Assembly (NCBI RefSeq): GCF_036621135.1
Contig: NZ_JAZIBG010000028.1
Location: forward strand, 620,001 to 684,000
Direction: 5' to 3'
DNA from: Aquincola agrisoli
Lineage (GTDB): Bacteria > Pseudomonadota > Gammaproteobacteria > Burkholderiales > Burkholderiaceae_C
DNA length: 64,000 bases
A model generated the notes under the pieces. The model ran no database searches. It had not been told where the DNA came from and saw nothing but the letters and a program-made list of their open reading frames with translations. Of this stretch, positions 49,423 through 57,943 are shown one piece after another. Within the stretch, counting starts at the first letter, position 1, and each line of letters starts with the position of its first letter. A program made the translations under genes and the position numbers.

Positions 49423-49752
49423 TCAGGGGATCCAGACCGGCACGCCGTTGAGGATGGTGCAGTACTGCGCCCGCGCGGCGGCGTACTCGACCTTGATCAC
49501 CTCGCCCTCGTCGGGCCGCACGCGCGTGTTCGCCAGCACGACCGGGCCCTTGAGGTCGGCGATGCGCAGGTCGCTGTCCGCGACGTAGAGCACGTCCTCC
49601 GACACGCCCCCGGCCTTGGCCGATCCGTAGACGAAAAACAGCTTGGGATCGGTGATGCCGAACTCCTTCTCCAGCAGCTGCACCAACGGGGAGTCGGCAG
49701 CGATGCGGTGCTCGGTGGTCTGGGCGATCGGCGAGTTGGGGGTACTGCTCAA
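49423..49752 (-). CDS. Unknown 109-aa protein coupled to the DyP peroxidase
   Basis: I do not recognise this protein. It has 109 aa, with no signal peptide, transmembrane helix or cysteine pair. Composition is balanced, with segments ADSPLVQLLEKEFGITDPKL and YVADSDLRIADLKGPVVLAN that look like an ordered alpha/beta fold. It ends VEYAAARAQYCTILNGVPVWIP. Its stop lies one base before the peroxidase start, so the two are translationally coupled and probably work together, for example as a partner or targeting protein. It follows the giant FecR-TPR protein gene by 86 bases. ATG 49752 is preceded by AGAACCTCTTGAGC, a fair but unremarkable site. Confidence 0.75.
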   Translation of the reverse strand: MSSTPNSPIAQTTEHRIAADSPLVQLLEKEFGITDPKLFFVYGSAKAGGVSEDVLYVADSDLRIADLKGPVVLANTRVRPDEGEVIKVEYAAARAQYCTILNGVPVWIP

Positions 49753-49838
49753 GAGGTTCTCCAGTGGTTCGAGTGATAGGAAGTGCCGGCGCCTGCGTCA
49801 GGCGGTCCGGCGGGCGTTCGCCGTCAAGGGCGAGGGGA

Positions 49839-52800
49839 TCAGAACGACATCTGCGTCGCCAGCACCACGCTGCGCGCGGGCAGGTAGCGGCCGAGGCGCA
49901 GCTCGCCGGAGCGGAAGCTGTCGTCCTGGAATCGGAAACGTTCTCCCAACAGGTTCTTGGCGGTGAGCGAAACGGTGACCGGCCTGCCCGGCACCTGCAT
50001 GCCCAGCGTGAGGTCGACCAGCGTGAAACGCTCGCGCCCCGTGGCCTGCCGGGCGTCGGGCTGCCGCTCGACGGTCTGGCGCACCGAGGTGACCGCCAGC
50101 TCGGCGAACCGCCCGCCGGGCCAGAAATAGCGCGCCGCCAGCGGGACCGAAGTGGTGCGCAGCAGCGTCGGCGTGTCCATCTGGGCCCGCACCGGAATCC
50201 GGCCGAAGCGGTCCTGCTCGACGCCGGCCCGCACGGCCACGCGCGGGGCCGGCGTCCAGAAGACCTGCGCGTGCAGCAGCCGCTCGGACATCGATTCCCC
50301 GGGGTGCCACTGCCCCCCCTGCAGGCCGGGCGCGCCCATTAGCTTGCGGCGTTGCACCGACAGGGTCAGCCGCAGGTCCGGGCGCATCGTGAGGTCGGTC
50401 GCCGCCGCGAGCACTTCGGCGCGCGTGCTGCTGGGATCGTCGAAGAACTGGTTGAAGCCGGCCACCTGGGTCGGCTCCAGCGTGCGGTCCGCGCCGAATC
50501 CCCGCTTGAGCGTGCGGAAGCTGGCCAGGCGCATCGCAAAACCGTCGGACGGCGACCAGATCGCGCCGAGCTTGTGGTGCCAGCGCCGGATGTCCGCGCC
50601 CTGCGCCTCGCGGTGCTCCCGCGACAGCCCCAGCGTGGTCGACCAGGCCGCGGAGGGGCGGTGGAGCCAGTAGGCGTAGGCCTGCCGCTCGTGGGTGGGA
50701 TCGACGGCGCTGCTCACGCATGGCGCCGCGGCGGGGCACAGGCCGACTTCGTCGGCAAGCACGACCCGCACGTCGATGCGGTGCCGGACCTGGGCGTTCC
50801 CCGCACCCAGCAGGACCGTGGAGCGCGCGGTGCGCCACTGGTACTGCAGCTCGGTCATGTGGCCGGGCGCGTCGGAGCCGCCGAACACTTCGGTGAGCGG
50901 CGTCGAACTCAGCAGGCGCCGGTCCTCGAGTTCGACGTCCTGGCGCGACAGCAGCCACAGGTGGCCGGCCCCCGGCCGCCACGCCACCCCCAGCCGCCCG
51001 ACGCGCTGCTGCGTCTCGTTGCGCTGCCCGGGCTGGCGGTCTGCCGGATCGAAGACCTGCTGCAGCTCCCCGGCGCGGGTGCTGCGCCGCGCCAGCTCGA
51101 GCTGGAGGTTGAGCGAAGGGTCCGGGGCCGCCTGCAGCAGCACGTTCTCGATGTGGTGCGTGATGTCGCTGTTGGAGCGGAAGCCGTCGCTGTGGTAGCG
51201 GAAGAGCCCGGCGCTCAGCGCCCACCGCTCCGCGGCGTAGGAGGTGTCGACGCCCAGCGACCACAGCCCGCGGCTGCCGGCGGCGAGGTCGATGCGTCCG
51301 CTCGCGCCGCGCTCGTCGAACAGCCGGGTGTGGTCGTCAGGCTGGCCGAGCACGCTGTCGTCGATCAAGCCCATCACCGGGGCGGAGCGGTGGGGCGGCC
51401 GGGTGGGGGTCGCCTGCACCGGCTGCAGCAGCAGCGCCTGCAGTTCCTCGCTCGCGCTCGCGGCCTCGTGCCGGTCGAGCGAGCGATAGACGTCGGCCAG
51501 GAAGCGATGCGGCGCGGCGTTGCCGGGGTCGACGGCCAGCGCCTTCGCCGCCTCGGTGAGCGCCAGGCGCCCGAACCCCAGGGCGTCGTACACCCGGGCC
51601 AGCCCCGCGCCGCGCACGGCCAGGTCCTCGTCGAGCAGCAGCCGCGAGCGGAACACCGCGCGCCGGTCGTTCAGCGCGATCGAGCGCGTGATGTCGTCGA
51701 GCGCCTCGACCGGGCGGTGCGTGAGCAGCTTGTGCATCGCCTCGTAGAACCAGGGCGTCGGATCGTTGGGATCCCGCGCCTTGGCGAGCGCGAACTGCGT
51801 TTCGGCGTGGTGGCCGCGCCGCTCCTGCGCGTAGGCCTTGCCGAGGTAGCTGCGCAGCAGCGCGTTCTCGGGGTCGAGGCTGACGGCGATCTGGATCGAT
51901 TGGCGCCCGGCCACCAGATCGCCCTCGTGGATTTGCGCGAGGCCCAGGCCCATGCGGGGCAGCGGGTCGCCCTGGTCGAGCTGCTGCGCGCGCTCGAAGG
52001 CCGCCCGGGCGGTCGCGGTGTCGAAATGGCCCAGCAGCGTGAAGCCGAAGGCCGTGTGCGCACGCGACAGCCCCGGGCCGGCCTCCACCGCACGCAGCGC
52101 GGCAGCGCGGGCGGCGGCGGCATCGCCGGCATACAGGTACAGCTCGGCCAGCCGCGCCCAGCCCAGCGCGTTGCCCGGATCGAGCGCGACCGCAGCCCGG
52201 GCGTGGGCTGCCGCGTCGTCCAGCGCGAAACGCGACTGCTGCACGTACGACATCGCCAGCTGCGGGGCCGCGGCGCGCCCGTCGGCGGCGACGGCCCGCT
52301 CCGCCAGCGCCCGGGCGCGCGGCGCATCGTTGTGCACCAGCGCAACGACGGCCTGCAGCGCCAGCGCCTCCGCGTACGCGGGGCCTGCATCGATCGCCGC
52401 CAGCTCGGGGGCGGCTTCGTCGACCCGCCCGACGTCGAGCAGCAGTGCCGCGCGCTGCAGGCGCCAGGCGCCGGAACGCTCCTGCGCCGGGACCGCATCG
52501 AGCCGCGCGACGGCCTCGGCGACCCGGCCGGCGTCGCGCAGCGCCAGCGCCTCGCGCACGGCGGGCAGCTCCGTACCGGCCGCTGGGCGCACCGTGGGGT
52601 AGTGCACGGCCCAGTGCACAGCCTCGGCCGGTCGCACCGCCAGGGACCGGACGGGCTGGGTGTTCGCGCCGCCCGAAGCCATCTCGCCGGCGCCCAGCGC
52701 CACCTCACCGGCCGGGTTGCTCGCGACGACGCGGCCCTCGTACACCAGGACGCTCGCATCGGCCGTGCCGACCTTCACGAGGAACTCGGTGCCCTCGACG

Positions 52801-53243
52801 TTCGCGTTGACGAAGGGTGTGGTCAGGCGGAACGGCTTCGGCGTGCGGGTGATGACGTTGACGATGCCGCGCAGCTGCTCGATCAACGTTCCGCCTGGCG
52901 CCTCGGGAGCCTGCAGCGTCACGCTGGTGTGCTGGTCCAGGCGCAGCGACGTCTCATTGCGCATCAGCAGCGCGGCGCGGCTGCGTTCGCCGACCCGCAC
53001 CACGTCCCCGGCGCACAGGGGCTGCTCGGGCGCGACCCGCACCCAGTCAGCCGCCCCTCGGCGCAGCTCCACCGCGCCCTGCACGGAAGCCACACGCGCC
53101 ACCGGCTCGGCGCAGGCGGGCGCGGCCCACGCCCGCGGCACCGCGCACCACAACACCAACGTCACCCCGGTGACGGCGGCCCTGCGGATCCAGCGGCGGT
53201 GGCGGGCCGTTGTCCGCCCACTCGAATGGGTGCTTGGTTGCAA
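49839..53243 (-). CDS. FecR-domain/TPR/outer-membrane beta-barrel fusion protein
   Basis: Very large envelope protein of 1134 aa. A signal peptide ends near AWAAP (residue 41). A FecR-like domain follows (about 45-200, VARVASVQGAVELRRGAADW to VASNPAGEVALGAGEM). About ten TPR-like repeats fill residues 225-610. The C-terminal half (about 640-1134) is a predicted outer-membrane barrel of the TonB-receptor kind, with amphipathic strands such as RTLKRGFGADRTLEP and the end VVLATQMSF with the terminal Phe. No TonB box or plug domain is evident. The start is TTG 53243, the best fit to the signal peptide though no strong Shine-Dalgarno is visible. It lies 74 bases after the CHASE2 cyclase gene. Confidence 0.78.
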   Translation of the reverse strand: MQPSTHSSGRTTARHRRWIRRAAVTGVTLVLWCAVPRAWAAPACAEPVARVASVQGAVELRRGAADWVRVAPEQPLCAGDVVRVGERSRAALLMRNETSLRLDQHTSVTLQAPEAPGGTLIEQLRGIVNVITRTPKPFRLTTPFVNANVEGTEFLVKVGTADASVLVYEGRVVASNPAGEVALGAGEMASGGANTQPVRSLAVRPAEAVHWAVHYPTVRPAAGTELPAVREALALRDAGRVAEAVARLDAVPAQERSGAWRLQRAALLLDVGRVDEAAPELAAIDAGPAYAEALALQAVVALVHNDAPRARALAERAVAADGRAAAPQLAMSYVQQSRFALDDAAAHARAAVALDPGNALGWARLAELYLYAGDAAAARAAALRAVEAGPGLSRAHTAFGFTLLGHFDTATARAAFERAQQLDQGDPLPRMGLGLAQIHEGDLVAGRQSIQIAVSLDPENALLRSYLGKAYAQERRGHHAETQFALAKARDPNDPTPWFYEAMHKLLTHRPVEALDDITRSIALNDRRAVFRSRLLLDEDLAVRGAGLARVYDALGFGRLALTEAAKALAVDPGNAAPHRFLADVYRSLDRHEAASASEELQALLLQPVQATPTRPPHRSAPVMGLIDDSVLGQPDDHTRLFDERGASGRIDLAAGSRGLWSLGVDTSYAAERWALSAGLFRYHSDGFRSNSDITHHIENVLLQAAPDPSLNLQLELARRSTRAGELQQVFDPADRQPGQRNETQQRVGRLGVAWRPGAGHLWLLSRQDVELEDRRLLSSTPLTEVFGGSDAPGHMTELQYQWRTARSTVLLGAGNAQVRHRIDVRVVLADEVGLCPAAAPCVSSAVDPTHERQAYAYWLHRPSAAWSTTLGLSREHREAQGADIRRWHHKLGAIWSPSDGFAMRLASFRTLKRGFGADRTLEPTQVAGFNQFFDDPSSTRAEVLAAATDLTMRPDLRLTLSVQRRKLMGAPGLQGGQWHPGESMSERLLHAQVFWTPAPRVAVRAGVEQDRFGRIPVRAQMDTPTLLRTTSVPLAARYFWPGGRFAELAVTSVRQTVERQPDARQATGRERFTLVDLTLGMQVPGRPVTVSLTAKNLLGERFRFQDDSFRSGELRLGRYLPARSVVLATQMSF

Positions 53244-53317
53244 ACTTTTTCACTCAGACGCAAATATTCGTCGGCGCGTAGGCTAACGCACACTCGCAAC
53301 TTTACGGATGTGCTGTG

Positions 53318-55561
53318 TCACTTTGTTGCGACGGTCACCGGCGCAGCGGGGTCCTGGTCCGGGCCGTCACGCAGCCACCGCTGGCAGCGCTGCAGGTAAT
53401 ACGCGGCCGGCCCGTCGTCGGGCCGCTGCGCCAGCGCCTCGGCGAATGACGGCAGCGCCGCGGCCGCTTCCCCGCGCCGGTACCGCGCGAGGCCCGTCGC
53501 GAAGGCGCTGCAGCCGGCGCGCAGCGGCTCGTCGGCCTGCGCCTGCCGCGCCAGCACCTCGACGACGTCCACGGCCTCGCGCTTGCCCGCCAGCCGGAAC
53601 GCGCCCACCGGCCGCAGCAGCAGCACCTCTTCCAGGCCTTCGACCGCCTGGGCGGACGCCAGGATGCGCGTGCCCAGCAGCTTGTTCAGCCCTTCGAGGC
53701 GGGAGGCCGTGTTGACCGCGTCGCCCACCGCGCGGAAGTCGTAGCGCTGCCCGGCCCCCACCGTGCCGATGCGCATCTCGCCGCAGTGCAGACCGATGCG
53801 CGTCGGCAGGCGCGAGGGTGCGTCGACCGGCAGCGCCGCGATGGCCGCCTGCATGTCGAGCGCCGCTTCGCAGCTCCGGCGGCGCAGCGCCAGCTCGTCC
53901 TGGCCGAGGTCCCACACCGCCACGATCGCGTCGCCCACCACGTCGACCACCCAGCCGCCGTGCCGCTCCACGGGCTCGAACAGGCAGGCGTAGTAGCGGT
54001 TCATCGTGTCGCCGAGCGACTGCGGATCCATCTGCTCGGCCAGCGCGGTGTAGCGCTCCGCGTCGGTGAACAGGCAGGCGCCCCTGGCCAGGCGGTAGGC
54101 CGAAGCGACCTGGCCAGGGGCGCCCGCCAGCTGCTCCACCATGTGCCGCGGCAGGAAGTAGCCGAAGGCCTGCTGCATGCGGTGGTGGTCACCGCGGCTG
54201 CGGCGGTAGCCCAGCCACAGCCCGAGGGCGACGGCCGCGGGCCACTGCAGGCCGAGAGGCACCACCAACGGCCACCACTGCGATGCGTGCCCGAAGGCGG
54301 CCCAGGCACCGGCCGCGTACGCGGCCGCGAGGGCCGCCATCGCCACGAGCTGCGCACGAGGCGCCAGCCGGCTGGCCAGGAGGCCCAGCACGACGCCCCA
54401 TCCGGCGACCACCCACGCCGCCGCGCCGGCCGGCAGCGGGCGCAGCACGCGGTCCTCCTGCAGGTTCGCGAAGGCGGTGGCGGCGATCTCGACACCGCTG
54501 ACGTCGACGCCCCGGGCATCCGAGAACACGGTGCGGTAGTCGTCGCGCAGCCGGTCCTGGGCGCCGGCGGTCTGGGCGGAGAAGCCGACGAACACCATCT
54601 TGCCGCGAAAGAGCGCCGGGTCCGCCGCTGCCGCGGCGTCGACGTCTGCATAGGACACGGTGCGGACGCTGCGCGCCGGGCCGTAGTAGTTGAGGTAGGC
54701 GACGTCGTCGTCCCGGTGCAGCGCGAGCAGCGCGGCCACCCGCCCGGCAGGGGCCGGCAGGGCGCCGGCCGCGGCACCCTGCAGACGCTGCGAGACCGCT
54801 GCGGCATGCGCCGGATCCCCCCACAGCCGCTCCCGCAACCGCCGCACCAGCGCTGCGGGATCACCCGCGGCCTCGAAGGGGCCGGCCTGGACGCCGCAGT
54901 ACGGTGCCGGTGCGCCGGCGCATGACAGGCTGCGCAGGCCATCGACCGCGGCGGGATGGAAGAGGTGGAACGCGAGGACGGGCAGGCTGGGCGTGTGGTC
55001 GGCGCCGCCCCGGAAGGTCCAGTAGGCGTCCACGCGCGCATCCTTGGGCAGCACGAAGGGCGCCTGGGCACGCGCGGACTCGCCGATGGGCGACACGGCC
55101 GGCAGCACTTGCTCCACCACGGCCTGCGCGCCACCGCCCTCCCACACGTCCGAGCGCAGCGACGAGGTGAGCAGCCCGCGGCCCGTCGCCCGCAGCCCCT
55201 CGGCGAACACGGCGTCGTCGTCGGTGGGCGTGTCGAACGTCAGGTCGAACGCCACCAGCCGCGCGCCGTGGGCGTGCAGCGAGCGCAGCAGGTCTGCATG
55301 CAGCCGGCGGGGCCATTGCCGCGGCCGCTCGGGCAGCCCGAGCGCCGCGGCAGAGCGTTCGTCGATCGCGACGACCACGACGTCCGCCGGCGGCGCCACG
55401 GTGCCCCGCAAGGCGAAGAGCACGCGCAGCCCGACCGAGGATTCGAGCGGCAGCACCGGCGCCAATCCCATGGCGGCCAGCCCCAGCAGCGCCAGGCCCA
55501 GGGCCGGCAGCAGGGTCCGCCACCTGCGGCGCGCGGCAGGCGGCGGGCCGGCGGCGTTCAC
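53318..55561 (-). CDS. CHASE2-domain adenylate cyclase (class III)
   Basis: Membrane signalling enzyme of 747 aa. An N-terminal helix (LLPALGLALLGLAAMGLAP) precedes a periplasmic CHASE2 domain (about 30-370), marked by VVVVAIDERSAAALG and FVGFSAQTAGAQDRLRDDY. Three helices follow (about 385-460). The cyclase domain spans about 485-690, with metal-binding Asp500 (CLFTDAERYTALAEQ) and Asp544 (VVDVVGDAIVAVW), then RIGLHCGEMRIGTVGAGQRYDFRAVGDAVN. A short TPR-like tail closes the protein. It should make cAMP in response to an envelope signal. The start GTG 55561 overlaps the stop of the Crp/Fnr gene (GTGA). Confidence 0.88.
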   Translation of the reverse strand: MNAAGPPPAARRRWRTLLPALGLALLGLAAMGLAPVLPLESSVGLRVLFALRGTVAPPADVVVVAIDERSAAALGLPERPRQWPRRLHADLLRSLHAHGARLVAFDLTFDTPTDDDAVFAEGLRATGRGLLTSSLRSDVWEGGGAQAVVEQVLPAVSPIGESARAQAPFVLPKDARVDAYWTFRGGADHTPSLPVLAFHLFHPAAVDGLRSLSCAGAPAPYCGVQAGPFEAAGDPAALVRRLRERLWGDPAHAAAVSQRLQGAAAGALPAPAGRVAALLALHRDDDVAYLNYYGPARSVRTVSYADVDAAAAADPALFRGKMVFVGFSAQTAGAQDRLRDDYRTVFSDARGVDVSGVEIAATAFANLQEDRVLRPLPAGAAAWVVAGWGVVLGLLASRLAPRAQLVAMAALAAAYAAGAWAAFGHASQWWPLVVPLGLQWPAAVALGLWLGYRRSRGDHHRMQQAFGYFLPRHMVEQLAGAPGQVASAYRLARGACLFTDAERYTALAEQMDPQSLGDTMNRYYACLFEPVERHGGWVVDVVGDAIVAVWDLGQDELALRRRSCEAALDMQAAIAALPVDAPSRLPTRIGLHCGEMRIGTVGAGQRYDFRAVGDAVNTASRLEGLNKLLGTRILASAQAVEGLEEVLLLRPVGAFRLAGKREAVDVVEVLARQAQADEPLRAGCSAFATGLARYRRGEAAAALPSFAEALAQRPDDGPAAYYLQRCQRWLRDGPDQDPAAPVTVATK

Positions 55562-56211
55562 CAGCGGGCGGGCAACGGGCGGCAGATCACGAAACGCTGG
55601 GGCTCGAGCCGCACGTAGCCACCGGTTTCCAGGTCCTTGAGCAGCCGGCTGACCATGGCCCGGGAACACCCGAGCCGGCTCGACAATTCCTTGTGCGTCC
55701 AGCGCTCGTGGATGACGCGGGTGCCGTCGCCGCTGGGCTCCGACACGGTGTTGACCATGTAGATGAGGCGGCCGTAGACGTCGTTGAGGGCCAGCTGGCG
55801 GGCGTTCATGGTCGCGCTGCGCACCCGGCGGATCACCTTGGACAGCAGCTCGAACGCAAACTCGGGATGCTGGGCGATGTGCTCCAGCACCGTCTGCCGG
55901 CTCACCAGCGTGCAGGTGCAGCGCTCCAGGGTGATCACGCTCGCCGAGCGCGGGCCGCCGTCCAAGCTCAGCTCGCCCAGGTACTCGCCGGGGCCATAGA
56001 CGCCATAGGTGATCTCCTGGCCCTTGTCGCCCGCCGAAAAAGCCCTCACCCGGCCCGCCAGCAGGATGAAGATGGTGTCGTCATGGTCACCCTCCTGGAT
56101 GAGCAGGGCGCCGGGACGGTAATGGCAGGTTCGCCCGCGCTGCGCCAGCCGGTGCAACAGCGGGCTCAGGAAAGGACTCGAGAAATCTTCTTCGCAGTGC
56201 TGGTTCAACAT
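55558..56211 (-). CDS. Crp/Fnr-family regulator
   Basis: Transcription factor of 217 aa: a cyclic-nucleotide-binding domain (about 18-135, YRPGALLIQEGDHDDTIFILLAGRVRAFS and GEYLGELSLDGGPRSASVITLE) and a C-terminal winged helix (WTHKELSSRLGCSRAMVSRLLKDLETGGYVRL). The GELSLDGGPRSASV segment contains the Glu and Arg-Ser-Ala expected for a cAMP phosphate-binding cassette. No FNR-type N-terminal cysteine cluster is present. It is the start of a coupled pair with the CHASE2 cyclase. ATG 56211 is taken because the domain begins soon after; a further in-frame extension is not supported. Confidence 0.9.
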   Translation of the reverse strand: MLNQHCEEDFSSPFLSPLLHRLAQRGRTCHYRPGALLIQEGDHDDTIFILLAGRVRAFSAGDKGQEITYGVYGPGEYLGELSLDGGPRSASVITLERCTCTLVSRQTVLEHIAQHPEFAFELLSKVIRRVRSATMNARQLALNDVYGRLIYMVNTVSEPSGDGTRVIHERWTHKELSSRLGCSRAMVSRLLKDLETGGYVRLEPQRFVICRPLPARW

Positions 56212-56285
56212 CGCTGGGCGCTGCGAGCTCCGATGCTCGCGCGCCGCATCGTACCGGCCCCGCCCGGCAGCGGGAAGCTCGGGCG

Positions 56286-57014
56286 TCAAGCGTCGAGCCG
56301 GGGAGCGGGCCGCCGATCCGCCGCCGCCTGCGTGCGCAGGGCGCTGACCAGCGGCGGCAGCCTGGCGACCTGCTGCATCAGGTCGCGGATGCTCTGCGCC
56401 CCGGTCTTGGCCCGGATGCTGCCGACCTGCGTGCGGACGGTGGACAGCCGCACCCCCAGGCACTTGGCGGCCTCGTTCGGGGTGACGCCGGCGCACAAGG
56501 CCTTGAGCACCTGCGTCTCGGCGGCGGTGAGGCCGTGGCAGCGGGCGAAGCCCTCGACCGACAACTGCTGGCAGACCTGGCGCTTGCTGAACATCAGCAG
56601 CGTGGCGCCCACTTCGCCGACGTCCGCGGCAGGCAGCGGCACCACCGCGATGCTCACGCGCCCGGTGCCCTGGCCGATCGCCAGCATGCAGCGCCGGTCG
56701 CGCTGCGCCGCGTCGGCCAGCGCATCGCGCACCGGCCCTTCGTCACCGCTCCAGCGTGTCTGCAGGTGTTCGCCCGCCATGCGCAGCGGGTGCTCCCCGT
56801 CGAGTTCGGCACGCGCCACGTGGTTCATGTGGACCACGCGGCCGGGCTGCACGACGATCACCAGGCCGTAGTCGACCTCGTCGAGCGCCAGTTTCAGCCA
56901 GTGCCACGGCGCTGCGGACGCTCGCCGCTCCGGGCCCTGGTCGGGCCGCGGCGCACGGTGGCCCGAAGGCACGCCGAGGACGCCCCCCAAAGCCGGCAGT
57001 AGTACGTTGAGCAT
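56286..57014 (-). CDS. LuxR-type helix-turn-helix regulator with PAS-like domain
   Basis: Regulator of 242 aa. The N-terminal half (about 35-150, LDEVDYGLVIVVQPGRVVHMNHVARAELDG) is PAS-like. The C-terminal LuxR helix-turn-helix is RCHGLTAAETQVLKALCAGVTPNEAAKCLGVRLSTVRTQVGSIRAKTG. GGAGG lies six bases before ATG 57014. The next gene, the Crp/Fnr regulator, starts 74 bases downstream on the same strand. A 12-bp palindrome (57105-57116) lies about 90 bases upstream and may be an operator. The ligand and targets are unknown. Confidence 0.88.
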   Translation of the reverse strand: MLNVLLPALGGVLGVPSGHRAPRPDQGPERRASAAPWHWLKLALDEVDYGLVIVVQPGRVVHMNHVARAELDGEHPLRMAGEHLQTRWSGDEGPVRDALADAAQRDRRCMLAIGQGTGRVSIAVVPLPAADVGEVGATLLMFSKRQVCQQLSVEGFARCHGLTAAETQVLKALCAGVTPNEAAKCLGVRLSTVRTQVGSIRAKTGAQSIRDLMQQVARLPPLVSALRTQAAADRRPAPRLDA

Positions 57015-57104
57015 GCCTTCCTCCGGTCTGCAGCTACCGGCCGCATGCAGGAAGCGTAGCGGGCAGCCACCGGACCGAGGTGGTCAATACGGGGCCCGGA
57101 AGGC

Positions 57105-57116
57105 GTGAATATTCAC
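57105..57116. promoter_or_regulatory. 12-bp palindrome upstream of the LuxR-type gene
   Basis: GTGAATATTCAC is a perfect palindrome in an otherwise GC-rich gap. On the minus strand a TTGACC element (57082-57087) that could be a -35 box lies just downstream, so the palindrome would sit in an activator position. Confidence 0.4.
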
Positions 57117-57138
57117 ACGCGAAAAAGGTGGCGCCCCG

Positions 57139-57924
57139 TCAGAGCGTGAAGTCGTAGTCGATCACCAGCGGTGCGTGGTCCGAGAAGCGCTGGTCGAGGT
57201 AGATGTGCTCCCGGCGCGCCGTGGCGGCGACGGCCGGGGTGGCGAGGTGGTAGTCCAGCCGCCAGCCCACGTTCTTCGCCCAGGCCTGCCCGCGGTTGCT
57301 CCACCAGGTGTACTGCTCGGGGTGCGGGTTCAGCGTGCGGAACACGTCCACCAGGCCGAGCTCGTCGAGCAGCCGGGTCATCCAGGCGCGCTCCTCGGGC
57401 AGGAAGCCGCTGTTCTTCTGGTTGCTGCGCCAGTTCTTCAGGTCGATCTCCTTGTGGGCGATGTTGACGTCGCCCATCAGGATGAACTCGCGCTCCGACT
57501 TCAGCCGCGCCAGGTGCAGGTACATCTTGGCCAGGAAGCGGAACTTGGCGGCCTGGCGCTCCTCGCCGCTGCTGCCGCTGGGGAAGTAGCAGCTGACCAG
57601 GCTGAACCTGCGCCCGGGCGTGTCGTAGCGGGCCTCGACGTAGCGGCCCTCCGCATCGAACTCGTCCGGATCGAACCCGAAGACCACGTCGCTCGGCGCC
57701 GTGCGGGTGTACAGGCCCACGCCGGAGTAGCCCTTCTTCTCGGCATAGTGGAAATGGCCGTCCATCCCGTCGAGGCGGTCGAAGCGGCCAGCCACCGTAT
57801 CGGCCTGGGCCTTGACCTCCTGCACCCCCATACAATCTGCGCCCGTTTCGCCAGCCCAGGCCTCGAAGCCCTTGTTCGCCGCAGAGCGGATGCCATTCAG
57901 ATTCAGGGTGACGAGCCGAAACAT
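57139..57924 (-). CDS. xth: Exodeoxyribonuclease III (AP endonuclease)
   Basis: DNA-repair endonuclease/exonuclease of 261 aa. The start MFRLVTLNLNGIRSAANKG contains the conserved Asn of LNLNGIR. The metal Glu lies in MGVQEVKAQ. YFPSGSSGEERQ, LMGDVNIAHKEIDLKNW and the catalytic SDHAPLVIDY at the C-terminus complete the set. The start ATG 57924 is 19 bases from the divergent pyrE start, so the promoters of both genes must overlap the other gene's coding region. The frame could extend upstream to 58038 but the protein start is obvious. Confidence 0.96.
   Translation of the reverse strand: MFRLVTLNLNGIRSAANKGFEAWAGETGADCMGVQEVKAQADTVAGRFDRLDGMDGHFHYAEKKGYSGVGLYTRTAPSDVVFGFDPDEFDAEGRYVEARYDTPGRRFSLVSCYFPSGSSGEERQAAKFRFLAKMYLHLARLKSEREFILMGDVNIAHKEIDLKNWRSNQKNSGFLPEERAWMTRLLDELGLVDVFRTLNPHPEQYTWWSNRGQAWAKNVGWRLDYHLATPAVAATARREHIYLDQRFSDHAPLVIDYDFTL
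57831..57836 (+). promoter_or_regulatory. Candidate -10 box (TACAAT) for pyrE, inside xth
   Basis: TACAAT in CCCATACAATCTG lies on the plus strand within the xth coding region, about 108 bases before the pyrE start. TTGACC at 57812-57817 is present but only 13 bases away, too close for a normal -35. Confidence 0.35.
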
Positions 57925-57943
57925 ACGCTGAGGACCTTCCTTC

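Noticed and set aside
51952..52602. Open frames on the plus strand opposite the FecR-TPR-barrel gene
   Set aside because: The products are Ala/Arg/Ser-rich with no motifs, and all lie antisense to the TPR part of a gene with clear domains.
53309..53321. TGTG-N5-TCAC as a Crp site between the cyclase and FecR-TPR genes
   Set aside because: The half-sites are two bases closer than in the Crp consensus, in which seven bases lie between TGTG and TCAC. One of them overlaps the end of the cyclase gene.
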